Source: an uncultured Clostridia bacterium (GTDB lineage Bacteria > Bacillota > Clostridia > Oscillospirales > Ruminococcaceae). From it: 64,000 nucleotides of DNA. The stretch covers positions 1-64,000 of the forward strand of contig CAOKWH010000004.1 in assembly GCA_948473085.1 (NCBI GenBank). Reading direction: 5' to 3'. Each line of letters begins with the position of its first letter. Position 1 is the stretch's first letter. Under the pieces are notes generated by a model. The model did no database searches, was not told the DNA's origin, and worked only from the letters and a program-made list of their open reading frames with translations. Made by a program: the position numbers and the translations under genes. Below, piece by piece: positions 33,932-41,887 of this stretch.

Positions 33932-34972
33932 TTAAATGGTAACGGTGGCCTGCACCTGAATGCGGCTCACCACATGGGCCACCCCAAAGCTCAGCGATAC
34001 AATGCACAGCGATGGGTCGGCGGCATCCACCGATACCCGGGGCTGCTCCCATTCCCGAATCAGGCCGGCTTCCTCCTTTTCCCCCAACAGAACCGTCACC
34101 TGGGAGGCAATGCTGTCCAGCGACTGCCGGGAGGAACGCACCCCCCGCAGCTTCTGGTTGAGCATCTCCCGGAGGGAGCGCATAATGTCATCAATAATCA
34201 GCACGGTGCTGATGTCCCGGTAGGTGGCGTCCGGCGCCTCCCCCAACCGGGTGCGGGTGCTCACCGCCCGGATACATTCCGCCCGGCCCCCCAGCCACTC
34301 GCAGGGGGTGACACCGCCGGCCAGCAGGCGCTCCACCTGCTCCTCACTGCGCCAGGGGGCCACCGATACAATGCCCGGCAGCTCCGCGGCATTCAGGCTG
34401 ACATCCGGGGAACTGCGGTTCAGCAGCCGCCCAGCCAACGCCGCCGCCAACAGCACGGGGGATGCCTCCTCTCCCGCTTTACAGCAGGCCGAACCGGCGG
34501 CCAGCAGCAGGCGCTCGCTGTTTATTTCCCCGGCTATTTGCAGGGCAGCGGCATCCTCTGCCACTGCCCCCACCCCGATGCGCTCCTGCCGGGTGCCGGA
34601 GGCCTCGGCCAGGCTCTGGGCAAAGGCGGCCAAAACCGCCCCATCCCCGCTGTCACACAGCAGGGTATCCAGGCCGGGCTGTCCCGCCGCCAGGGCAAAG
34701 GCGGCCTGGTAGCCCTCCAGGCTGCCCTCCGTTGCCGGGCAGAGGTAAATACCCGCTACACCGGCCCGGAACAGCAGTTCCAGCGCTGCCTGCAAGGTAT
34801 TGTCCAATTGGCCGGACAAACCGGCCAGCTCGGCAGCAGCTGTCAGCCACACCGGCTGCTCCAACTGTGCTGCCGCGGCAATCACCCCAGCCTTTCGGCT
34901 GCCCAGCCCGGCAGCCGACCCGCCCACAGTGTAGCTGGAAAAAACACCGGGGCGCAATTTTTGCTGGCTCAT
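33932..34972 (-). CDS. contractile tail sheath protein
   Basis: A 346-residue protein opening RPGVFSSYTVGG, the common sheath start (RPGVY-like), and closing SLSFGVAHVVSRIQVQATV, the conserved sheath C terminus that makes the interlocking strand network. It has an extra Ala-rich middle domain. Presence of a sheath shows that this particle is contractile, myovirus-like. Overlaps the tail terminator gene by four bases. Confidence 0.88.
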   Translation of the reverse strand: MSQQKLRPGVFSSYTVGGSAAGLGSRKAGVIAAAAQLEQPVWLTAAAELAGLSGQLDNTLQAALELLFRAGVAGIYLCPATEGSLEGYQAAFALAAGQPGLDTLLCDSGDGAVLAAFAQSLAEASGTRQERIGVGAVAEDAAALQIAGEINSERLLLAAGSACCKAGEEASPVLLAAALAGRLLNRSSPDVSLNAAELPGIVSVAPWRSEEQVERLLAGGVTPCEWLGGRAECIRAVSTRTRLGEAPDATYRDISTVLIIDDIMRSLREMLNQKLRGVRSSRQSLDSIASQVTVLLGEKEEAGLIREWEQPRVSVDAADPSLCIVSLSFGVAHVVSRIQVQATVTI

Positions 34973-35439
34973 AACTTCCTCCTAATCTCAAACGCTTCGA
35001 TAGTCCTACCAGGCTGCAGCGTGGTGCTGGACAGCATACAGTTGGCTGAACAGAAGGTGTAAAACCCATCCCGCTCCCGGGAATAATGGGTGCGCCCACA
35101 GGTCAGCCCGGTAATATCAAACCCGCTGCCCTCCAACAGCAGGGCGGCCACCCGCTCAAACAGATGGGCCAGCTGGACAGCGCCGCCCTGCCGGGGGCAG
35201 CTCAGCTCCAAACGCAGGGTAAGCTGCCAGTTCTGCCCCCGGAGCAGGCCCCCCTCCTGCTCCCCCAGGTACCCCCCAGGGGCGGTGGAGATGCTGGCAA
35301 TGCCCAGGGCAATACACGGCTTTCTTTGGGGATACTTCTGCTGGGAACCGGGATATTCGTCGGTAACAGTTACCTCCGGTTCCAGCTGCCGGGCCAGATA
35401 CTCCCTGAGCTCCCGGCGCAGTTCAGTCAGTTGGGCCAT
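34969..35439 (-). CDS. tail terminator-like protein
   Basis: A 156-residue protein between connector genes and sheath. LTLRLELSCPRQGGAVQLAH and LFERVAALLLEGSGFDITGL follow the pattern of tail terminator/minor tail proteins that cap the tube. Overlaps both neighbours. Confidence 0.65.
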   Translation of the reverse strand: MAQLTELRRELREYLARQLEPEVTVTDEYPGSQQKYPQRKPCIALGIASISTAPGGYLGEQEGGLLRGQNWQLTLRLELSCPRQGGAVQLAHLFERVAALLLEGSGFDITGLTCGRTHYSRERDGFYTFCSANCMLSSTTLQPGRTIEAFEIRRKL

Positions 35440-35782
35440 CGTTTTCCTCCTTTGTCAGTACCGTCCAGAGATAGGCCGGCTGCCCCTGGAACAGGAAGTG
35501 CTCCCGGCGGCGCACCCGCCACAGTTCCTCCCCAGCCTGCAACAGGCTATCCACCTGAACCTTCACTCCGTTCTCATCAGCGGCGACATAGCCGATGGCA
35601 TAGTTCTGCCTATAGCCGCCGGTGGGGGTCTGCTGGGTTTCCAGATAGCTCCTGTTCCGGTCGGTTACCGGTTGCAGCACCATTGCAATGGGCAGCTCCC
35701 CTTCCGGCAGCCTGAGCAGGGCGGTGATGCCTAACCTTTGCAAAGCCCTTGTAATCCGGCCAATCTCAGTGCAGGTGTCCAT
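35423..35782 (-). CDS. head closure-like connector protein
   Basis: A 119-residue protein from ATG 35782 with IGYVAADENGVKVQVDSLLQ and RRREHFLFQGQPAYLWTVL, a small beta-barrel pattern seen in head-tail stoppers (XkdH/gp16-like). Order after the adaptor supports this. Assignment rests mainly on synteny. Confidence 0.55.
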   Translation of the reverse strand: MDTCTEIGRITRALQRLGITALLRLPEGELPIAMVLQPVTDRNRSYLETQQTPTGGYRQNYAIGYVAADENGVKVQVDSLLQAGEELWRVRRREHFLFQGQPAYLWTVLTKEENDGPTD

Positions 35783-36152
35783 GCGCGCCCACCCTTCCAA
35801 AGCAAAACCGCTCCGGCTGCAGCAGCCCGGCGGCCGCCTGGTTATATTCCTCCCGCAGGCGGATGCTGCGCTCCAGCCGGCCGGATTCCTCCGGGGCTGT
35901 CAGGGTAATCTCCCCCAGTTTGAGGCTGTGCAGCTCCTCCCCGGTGCGCAGCAGGCAGTACCGGTAGTAAGCAGACGCCGCAGCAGCCCCGGCCAACCGC
36001 CGGGCATTCTCCGCATCTTCCAGGTCGGCCCCGGGGCGCAGCCGGGCCAGGGTATCCCCCAGGGCGGCTCGGCACAGCACCTCCCAGCGGCCGCTCTCCT
36101 CCGGCGTCAGTCCGGCAAACAGGGCAAACTGCTCCCGTACCTGTTCATACAT
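35766..36152 (-). CDS. head-tail adaptor-like connector protein
   Basis: A 128-residue helical protein immediately after the capsid gene. ALGDTLARLRPGADLEDAEN and ARRLAGAAAASAYYRYCLL are adaptor-like helices (gp15/gp6-like, XkdG-H region). Call based on position, size and helical content. Confidence 0.55.
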   Translation of the reverse strand: MYEQVREQFALFAGLTPEESGRWEVLCRAALGDTLARLRPGADLEDAENARRLAGAAAASAYYRYCLLRTGEELHSLKLGEITLTAPEESGRLERSIRLREEYNQAAAGLLQPERFCFGRVGAHGHLH

Positions 36153-36167
36153 AGCGCCCCTCCCCTC

Positions 36168-37199
36168 TTATCTGCCCGGCTGGGCGGCAGCTTTCAGCTT
36201 CATCACCTTCACCGCATCGGGATACAGCTTGGCAAAACCGGTGATGTTGGTAATGCCCACCCGCTCGGTCTGGCAGTCGATGGCCTTATCGTACTCCACA
36301 CTCACGCCGCCGGCGCTCACCATTTCCAGGGTGCAGTTTTTATCCAGGGCAATAATGGTGCCCGCCGGAACCGCTGGGGACTTAATCAGCGCCGCCCCAA
36401 ACGGGGTTACAAAGGTGCTGGGGTCGGCAAAACGGCTGCCGTTATCATAGCTGCGCAGCTCCTTGAGCAGCAAAATCTGGTTGCCCATCTCCGGGGATAC
36501 CAGCAGCACATTCATCTCATACTCATCAAACAGCCCCCACAGGCGGCACAGGTCCTTGTAGAGAATGGTATCCGCCGTTTCGGTTTCCAGCACCTGGGCA
36601 GGGTTCTGGTTGCCATCGCCGTTTAGCAGCACTTCCACAGCGTCCCGCACTGCGGTGCGGGCCATCTGGGCGCCAATCTGCCGCAGCGCCACCGAAAAAA
36701 GGTCCAGCCGCTGGAACTTGATGGCCTCGTAGGAGGCCCGGAGCATCCGGCCCCGCTTTTTCAGCCGCACCAGGTTCTCCTTCAAGCGAATCTCGGTTTC
36801 GGGGAGGAAGCCGCCCTCCGCCACATCCGCCAGCTCCCGGTCGGCAGGGTCGGGCATGGGCAGCAGCGAGCGGTAGTCCATGGAATCCACATCGGTGCGG
36901 GCAGCCACAATGCGCGAGAGAATGTCGTTCCCCTGCATGCCCTGTTCCACTGCCGCGCCAATGTAGGCGGGGAACAGCACCGCCGAATCCCCGGTGCGGA
37001 AGAACTTTTCCACCCGGTCGCTGCCGCTGCCGCTTACCCGGATATCAAACCGCTTGAGCTGCCGCTCGAAGGCGGAAAGCCCCGCCAGCTCGGTATCCCG
37101 GTATTCCCCGGAGGGATCCAGCGCCTCCAGCGCCTTAAAAAAGCCGCCCTCCCGCTGGTAGAGGGATTTATCTATTTTAATCTCACGGTATCCTGCCAT
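36168..37199 (-). CDS. major capsid protein (HK97 fold)
   Basis: A 343-residue protein located between the decoration-like gene and connectors. The E-loop/P-domain region RGRMLRASYEAIKFQRLDLF and the C-terminal VSVEYDKAIDCQTERVGITN pattern (A-domain close) match encapsulin-like phage capsids. The gene is full length, so heads could still assemble. RBS AGGAGC-type upstream at 37205-37212. Confidence 0.82.
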   Translation of the reverse strand: MAGYREIKIDKSLYQREGGFFKALEALDPSGEYRDTELAGLSAFERQLKRFDIRVSGSGSDRVEKFFRTGDSAVLFPAYIGAAVEQGMQGNDILSRIVAARTDVDSMDYRSLLPMPDPADRELADVAEGGFLPETEIRLKENLVRLKKRGRMLRASYEAIKFQRLDLFSVALRQIGAQMARTAVRDAVEVLLNGDGNQNPAQVLETETADTILYKDLCRLWGLFDEYEMNVLLVSPEMGNQILLLKELRSYDNGSRFADPSTFVTPFGAALIKSPAVPAGTIIALDKNCTLEMVSAGGVSVEYDKAIDCQTERVGITNITGFAKLYPDAVKVMKLKAAAQPGR

Positions 37200-37221
37200 C
37201 TAAACATGCTCCTTTCTCTTA

Positions 37222-37563
37222 TTACAGCAACACTTCTGCCGTGTTGTCGGTACTATCCACCGCTGTAATCAGCAGCTGGCGGCCGCCTTCGGCCGCCTGT
37301 ATGCCGCCGGTGCCATCTGCTGCCAGGCCAGCATACCCCACTGCCGGAGCCTCCCCGGTATAGGGCAGGGTACAGATGCCCGCAAGCTGCACCAGCGCCA
37401 GATGGTCCCGCACCGACACCACCAGGCCGATAAACGCCTCCCCTGCGCCTGCGGCAGTTACCTCCCGGTTACCGGACAGCTTGGCCAGTGCCCCGGCCTC
37501 CAGCCCCTCGGCCGCCGCAAAGGTGGCATAGCTCACGCCATAGCCGTTTAAACGAATTGTCAT
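37222..37563 (-). CDS. capsid decoration or stabilisation protein-like
   Basis: A 113-residue protein from ATG 37563 (AGGAGG-like site upstream), TIRLNGYGVSYATFAAAEGL. Gly/Ala-rich beta fold resembling DUF2190-type decoration proteins that precede capsid genes. A 195-base gap (37564-37758) separates it from the protease and shows only repetitive C-rich DNA without a gene. Confidence 0.6.
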   Translation of the reverse strand: MTIRLNGYGVSYATFAAAEGLEAGALAKLSGNREVTAAGAGEAFIGLVVSVRDHLALVQLAGICTLPYTGEAPAVGYAGLAADGTGGIQAAEGGRQLLITAVDSTDNTAEVLL

Positions 37564-37758
37564 TTCCCTTTTTCCTCCTTTTTGTACTGCTTCTTCTGTT
37601 CTGCCGGCCGGGTTTTCCACAATCCTTGGTGGAGATGGTGGAAAACTTTCTTTTCCCCATCCGCCCGGCCCTTCTCCCGCCGGATATAGCGGGTTTAAAG
37701 CCCATTCCCGCTATTTTCAGCGGGTTTTGGGCAGTTCCTGCGCAATTTGGCGGCTTTT

Positions 37759-38649
37759 TTATATCTTAAAGGCGCTGCTGTCCTTCTCCCCGCTTACCGG
37801 TGCCGCGCCCAGCTGCGGGTGCAGGGGAATCCGCCGTCCGGCGGCCTTCTGCAAGGTGCGCACACAGCCTTCCAGTTCCTCCGGGTCCAGCCCGGCGGCC
37901 ATACTTTCGGCCTGGCTGCGGCTCAGTTCTGGCACGGCAATGCAGTTCAGCCGGACACACTCTGCCCGCAGCTGTTCCAGATACTTCCGGCCCAGCACGG
38001 CCAAAAATGCCTCCCCCGGTACTGCCGCCTCCGGCCTACTGCCCGCCCGTTTGGTCACCCCAGCCCGGCGCTGGGCGGGCACCGCCACAAAGCTCCACTC
38101 GTAGGCGTCGGTTGCCGCCTGGTGCACAATGTGGCAGGGTACGCCGGCATACTCCTTGCCGGGGATGTGGCTGCAGCTGCCCATCTTTTCCCCACATACC
38201 GAGCAAACCGAACGGCCAATGGCGCAGCTGATGCTGATTTCCTTTTTTATCCCCGCCTCAATTTCATCCATCAGGCCCTGGCTGGCCCCGGTGCGCAGCA
38301 TGTACACCTCCGCTTTCAGGGCGGTGTAGGGCTGGCCGCAGTTGGTGGGCTGGGCAGGGTCGGCTTCCACCCGGGTTTCAAAGATCCGGGCATGCTGCCC
38401 CGCCGCTGTGGGGTCGTGGTCAAAGATACCTGTCACCCCCACAAACAGCCCGGCCAGCTGCTGGAGGCAGTCCTCCGAAAAACGCTCGCCGTCCCGGTCA
38501 ATCTGGTTGTCGCACAGCACTGCTGTAAACACATACAGCTCCTCCGGGGCAAAGGCCCGGCGGGTATACCGGCCTATCTTGCCCAGCTGTTCCGGCGTAG
38601 GCACACCGGGCAGCGGGGTGCTGCCCTGGGTTTTAGTCAATTTCTCCAT
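37759..38649 (-). CDS. prohead protease-like protein
   Basis: A 296-residue protein between portal and capsid, the protease slot. LFVGVTGIFDHDPTAAGQHA contains the His region and KKEISISCAIGRSVCSVCGE the Ser region of a U35-like protease. An inserted CSVCGEKMGSCSH motif could bind zinc. The C-terminal ~90 residues are helical like a scaffold. It would process the procapsid. Confidence 0.75.
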   Translation of the reverse strand: MEKLTKTQGSTPLPGVPTPEQLGKIGRYTRRAFAPEELYVFTAVLCDNQIDRDGERFSEDCLQQLAGLFVGVTGIFDHDPTAAGQHARIFETRVEADPAQPTNCGQPYTALKAEVYMLRTGASQGLMDEIEAGIKKEISISCAIGRSVCSVCGEKMGSCSHIPGKEYAGVPCHIVHQAATDAYEWSFVAVPAQRRAGVTKRAGSRPEAAVPGEAFLAVLGRKYLEQLRAECVRLNCIAVPELSRSQAESMAAGLDPEELEGCVRTLQKAAGRRIPLHPQLGAAPVSGEKDSSAFKI

Positions 38650-39778
38650 TCTGTTTCACCTCCTGTTCCATCTGTGCCGCCTGGGCGTTGTGGTACCGGG
38701 CCAGGGCCAATTCCCCCTCATCCTGTAAGCTGATGCTCTGCCAGTCGATGGAAAAAGGCTCCTCCCGGCCCAAAAGCCGCAGGTGGGTGCCCAAAATGCG
38801 CAGCACCACCGGCGTGAGCAGGCTGCGATAGTGCTCCAGCTCGCTGGTGAGCATATCCGCCTGCTGGCTGCTCATCCGCTCGGTGGTGGACCACTGCAGC
38901 CCCAGCAAAAACGGGGGTACCCCCAGCTTGGCCACCATCTGTTCCAGCAGCTGGCGCACCGGCACCTGGGTATCCAGCACCGGGCTGTCCGCCCCAATTA
39001 CCCGGATATCCACATTGCCCACCGCCACAAAGTCGCTGATGCTCTCGCCGCCGCTCTGCATGGCGGCGCTCCACTCCCGTGCCATGGTGTCGGCCACCTC
39101 CCGGGTGTTCACCCGCTCCCCCGGCTCCGGGCGATAGGTGATGGCATAGCGCAGGCTGCCCGCCCGCTCAAAGTTGCTGCCAATACTGACATAAATTTTG
39201 CTGAGAATGTCGCTGACAAACGGCAGCCCCTCCAACAGCGACCGGCCTGTCACCTCGCCGGAGCGGGGATGCAGGGCTGAGAACAAAATCAGCTCCGGGT
39301 AGGGCACCTCCCGTTCCTCCACCCCCTGGCTGGCCGTGAAAAAGCGCAGCTGGGCGGGTGTGGGGCCGGGCTTTACCACCAGGCTATCCCCGGGGCAGTT
39401 CAGCACCGCCGCCACCCCCCGGCCATCCGCCGCCGGCAGAATTTCCCCCACGGCGTTGCCATAGGTGAGCAAATCATCCAGGTAGCGCTCTAAAAACGGT
39501 CGGATTCCCTGTACCCCCGCTCCACCGGGCAGCTCCCGGCAGAGGCGTTCCAGCTCCGCCTTAGCCGTTTTGTCCTCGCAGAGGATGTCAAACTCCCCCA
39601 TCAGTCGGACAATGCGGTCCAGGGCGGCATCCACCAGTGGGATCTGCCCCCGGATGCTCTCATACAGCCCTCGCCGGCTGGCCGAAAGCAGGCTCTGCCC
39701 CAGGCCCAGCTCCCGGTTCCGGGAAATTTGCACTGCGGCAGGCGGGCGTTCCCTGCGCAGCAGCTCCTTCCAGTTCAA
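38633..39778 (-). CDS. portal protein
   Basis: A 381-residue portal, shorter than PBSX-like relatives. The conserved FLERYLDDLLTYGNAVGEIL, LIRHPRSG-like ALHPRSGEVTGRSLLEGLPF, and the KLGVPPFLLGLQWSTTERMS clip/stem region are in order. It is the DNA gateway into the head. Overlaps the protease gene by 17 bases and terL by 4. Confidence 0.85.
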   Translation of the reverse strand: MNWKELLRRERPPAAVQISRNRELGLGQSLLSASRRGLYESIRGQIPLVDAALDRIVRLMGEFDILCEDKTAKAELERLCRELPGGAGVQGIRPFLERYLDDLLTYGNAVGEILPAADGRGVAAVLNCPGDSLVVKPGPTPAQLRFFTASQGVEEREVPYPELILFSALHPRSGEVTGRSLLEGLPFVSDILSKIYVSIGSNFERAGSLRYAITYRPEPGERVNTREVADTMAREWSAAMQSGGESISDFVAVGNVDIRVIGADSPVLDTQVPVRQLLEQMVAKLGVPPFLLGLQWSTTERMSSQQADMLTSELEHYRSLLTPVVLRILGTHLRLLGREEPFSIDWQSISLQDEGELALARYHNAQAAQMEQEVKQNGEID

Positions 39779-41046
39779 AAAACTCCTCCTCTCCTCTTCA
39801 CACCGGCCGCATAAAAGCCGCTGTCCCTGCCGGCGCCCTCGCAGTACATGACAAAGTACCGTAGGTCGTCCATGGCGTGGTCATACTCCTTTCTGGGGCG
39901 CTCCCGGCCGTTTTTCTCCCAGCAGTACAGGGAAAATTCCCGGATACAATCCCGGCAGCCGGGGTCGATGCCCAGCCGCTCCTCGGCCAGCCACCGGCTG
40001 ACTGCCGCAATGCCTGCGGCCACATCATTTTCCGCCCGCACCACCGAAAAACGCCCATGCTGCTGAATGCAGCCAATAAAACTGGCGGCCGAAGGGTCCA
40101 CTACCACAGCCTCGATGGGACGCTCCCCGGCCAGGCGGCACAGCTCCTGGTAGTGCTGTTCATCGGTGCGGCGGCACCCCGCAGTCCCGGGGTTGTAATA
40201 GCTTTCGGCCAGGCGCTGCCAGCGCCCCTGGCACCAGCCCCAAAGCCCCATGGACATGGGGTTTACCGTGCCATAGTCGCAGCTGATAACATACCGGCTG
40301 CACCCCGCTTCCGGCACCCTTTGGATATGCCGCTCCGGGCAGAACATGTCATACACCTGCCCCACTGGAGCGGTCCACTCCCCCAGCACAAAGCGCCGGT
40401 AAAAACTGCCGCTGTAACTGCGCCGGAACCGCTGGCGTACCTCCGGGGCGAGGCCGGGATTGTCCTCCATGGTAAAATGCAGGTAGAGCGCCCGGTGCTG
40501 CTCCCGGTTTTGAATCCACTCCTTGTAAAACCAGTGTTCCGGATGCTCCGGGTTGCAGGAAAACCAGAAGGTGGCCCCCTGCACCGAACATCGGGCCAGT
40601 GCCTGCTCCACAAAGGAGCGGGGCATCAGCGCCACCTCGTCAAACAGCACCCCGGCCAGCGTCATGCCCTGTATCAGCGCCGCCGAGGATTCATCCCGGC
40701 CGCCAAACAGGTAAAAACGCACACTCTGGCTGCCCATGGTTACATCGGCGCGGTTTTCCGCCCGCTTTTCCTTCACCGTACAGCCCAGGCGCCCCAGCTG
40801 GGCAAATAGCTGGTCGGCCAGGTTGCGGCGCAGGGAACCAATGGTTTTGCCGCACAGCGCCAGGTTCTGCCCCGGCTGGCAGCACAGTCCCCACAGTGCA
40901 AAGGAGAGGGCGGTACAGGTGGTTTTTCCGCTGCGCACCGCCCCATCGCAGATGATGGCGTCGTATCTGGAGCGCACCTCCGGGGTACGCCACCAGCTGA
41001 GCACCCGCTGCTGCTTGGGGGAATAGTGCAAAACCGGGCTACTCAT
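39775..41046 (-). CDS. terminase large subunit (PBSX-type)
   Basis: A 423-residue packaging motor. Walker A CDGAVRSGKTT (33-43), Walker B VLFDEVALM, and the nuclease aspartates in SCDYGTVNP, VVVDPSAASFIG and KEYDHAMDDLRYF are all intact. This argues that the element could still package DNA. It is clearly homologous to the terminase of the second prophage at 57573. It overlaps the small subunit gene by eight bases. Confidence 0.92.
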   Translation of the reverse strand: MSSPVLHYSPKQQRVLSWWRTPEVRSRYDAIICDGAVRSGKTTCTALSFALWGLCCQPGQNLALCGKTIGSLRRNLADQLFAQLGRLGCTVKEKRAENRADVTMGSQSVRFYLFGGRDESSAALIQGMTLAGVLFDEVALMPRSFVEQALARCSVQGATFWFSCNPEHPEHWFYKEWIQNREQHRALYLHFTMEDNPGLAPEVRQRFRRSYSGSFYRRFVLGEWTAPVGQVYDMFCPERHIQRVPEAGCSRYVISCDYGTVNPMSMGLWGWCQGRWQRLAESYYNPGTAGCRRTDEQHYQELCRLAGERPIEAVVVDPSAASFIGCIQQHGRFSVVRAENDVAAGIAAVSRWLAEERLGIDPGCRDCIREFSLYCWEKNGRERPRKEYDHAMDDLRYFVMYCEGAGRDSGFYAAGVKRRGGVF

Positions 41047-41344
41047 CCTCCGCCCAGACAGCCCCCGGGGCGCTCAGGCGTTCCAGCAGGTCGCCGGGGT
41101 CGGCCTCACACAGTTCCAGCAGCTTCATCATCGCTTCAATGCGGCTGTAAAACTGCAGTTCCACCCCACCCTTCACCTGGCGCAGCCCCGCTACCTGAAA
41201 TGGGTCGATGCCTTCCAGATACATCTGAGGCGCGCCGTTCTCGTCCGGCTCGGTGCGTACCCCTTTGGCCGGGGCGTCGAAGGCCAGCCGCCGCAGGCCC
41301 TGCACCACCTCGGTTTTCAGTTCCTGTTTGTCCGTGCTTATCAA
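41039..41344 (-). CDS. truncated-looking terminase small subunit
   Basis: A 101-residue protein in the small-terminase slot. The C-terminal VKGGVELQFYSRIEAMMKLL resembles the end of PBSX-type small subunits, but the N-terminal helix-turn-helix that binds pac DNA is missing. Start ATG 41344 has AAAGGAG upstream. If real, packaging would be non-specific, as in gene transfer agents. Confidence 0.6.
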   Translation of the reverse strand: MISTDKQELKTEVVQGLRRLAFDAPAKGVRTEPDENGAPQMYLEGIDPFQVAGLRQVKGGVELQFYSRIEAMMKLLELCEADPGDLLERLSAPGAVWAEDE

Positions 41345-41371
41345 CTCCTTTCACCCACACGCCAAAAAAAG

Positions 41372-41411
41372 AAAAAAGCCGCACTTTTTTGCAACAAAAA
41401 GGCGGTTTTTT
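41372..41411. terminator. terminator-like hairpin in the leader of the structural operon
   Basis: AGCCGC and GGCGGT with flanking CACTTTTTTG/CAAAAAGG pairing and T-runs on both strands. It lies 30 bases before the first structural gene, between it and a possible promoter. Confidence 0.65.
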
Positions 41412-41435
41412 GAAAAAATATTTATTTTTCAGCAC

Positions 41436-41444
41436 TTTATATCA
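41436..41444 (-). promoter_or_regulatory. possible extended -10 promoter of the structural operon
   Basis: Minus-strand TGATATAAA (TG-n-TATAAA) with no convincing -35. It is upstream of the leader hairpin and the small terminase gene. Confidence 0.3.
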
Positions 41445-41524
41445 TTTATCCCGAAAAAACACTTATAAATTTGTATATGATTTAGTTTATTTCTTCCATC
41501 TATCCAATAAAACACAGAGTCTAT

Positions 41525-41553
41525 TTGACAATATGGACCAAAGCGGCTATAAT
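41525..41553 (+). promoter_or_regulatory. consensus promoter for a short antisense RNA
   Basis: Perfect TTGACA (41525-41530) and TATAAT (41548-41553), spacer 17. The only thing downstream is ~95 bases ending in a strong terminator, so it drives a small RNA. Confidence 0.85.
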
Positions 41554-41559
41554 AAAAAT

Positions 41560-41652
41560 AAACAAGGCACCATCGATAGACGGCTGCCCCATAAGTTTAG
41601 TAGAAATAACCACCTTGCTTTGATGGGACGAGGCGGTTATTTCTTTTTATTT
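41560..41652 (+). ncRNA. antisense RNA of a type I toxin-antitoxin-like pair
   Basis: The RNA would start near 41560 and end at GAAATAACCACCTTGC...GAGGCGGTTATTTCTTTTTAT, a hairpin with a T-run that overlaps the last codons and stop of a minus-strand toxin-like reading frame. This is the arrangement of Firmicutes antitoxin RNAs paired with small hydrophobic holin-like toxins. Confidence 0.55.
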
Positions 41653-41729
41653 GTAAGCTGAATAGTCAACTGTACAACAGCAATCAGGACTAAACAAAAG
41701 GCAAACAGCCCCCCGCATATACTAAAGAC
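41637..41729 (-). pseudogene. remnant of a small holin-like type I toxin gene
   Basis: Minus-strand frame ending FCLVLIAVVQLTIQLTNKKK and stop: a single hydrophobic helix with a Lys-rich tail, the pattern of putative holin-like toxins. Upstream the frame runs into a stop at 41730-41732 and there is no ATG, GTG or TTG for a normal start. The gene therefore seems to have lost its 5' end, perhaps when the adjacent prophage inserted. Confidence 0.5.
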
Positions 41730-41746
41730 TTAAAAAGAGATTTGAC

Positions 41747-41801
41747 AGCAAGAACCCCCATAAATAACGCAATTATGCGTGTTTATGGGGGTTTTCTTGC
41801 T
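41747..41801. terminator. long bidirectional terminator next to the integrase gene
   Basis: A near-perfect 55-base palindrome (AGCAAGAACCCCCATAAA ... TTTATGGGGGTTTTCTTGCT) with T-runs on both strands. It ends the integrase transcript and insulates the left element. The left prophage boundary is probably close by; no attachment core could be proven from one end. Confidence 0.8.
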
Positions 41802-41887
41802 ATTATAGATGATTGATAATTGGTAAAAATAAGTGTATTTCAGAATAGAATTATACAGATAGCTACACAGAAAATACACAGTAAATA

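Larger units (their letters stand above)
21876..41344 (-). mobile_element. phage-derived contractile particle locus (no integrase seen)
   Basis: A minus-strand run of overlapping phage structural genes from small terminase (right) to tail appendage (left), then duplicated lysin and holin genes. The gene order is that of PBSX-like contractile phages. A tape measure, integrase, repressor and replication module were not found. GC content by eye equals the host, unlike the right-hand prophage. Opposite-strand lipoprotein genes lie inside the lysis part. Boundaries are set by the outermost recognisable phage genes; the left edge could extend to about 19900. Confidence 0.75.

Noticed and set aside
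33749..35062. Long plus-strand frames opposite sheath, capsid and terminase genes (also 39877-40809)
   Set aside because: High GC suppresses stop codons; translations are Gln/Gly/His-rich and overlap real structural genes completely.
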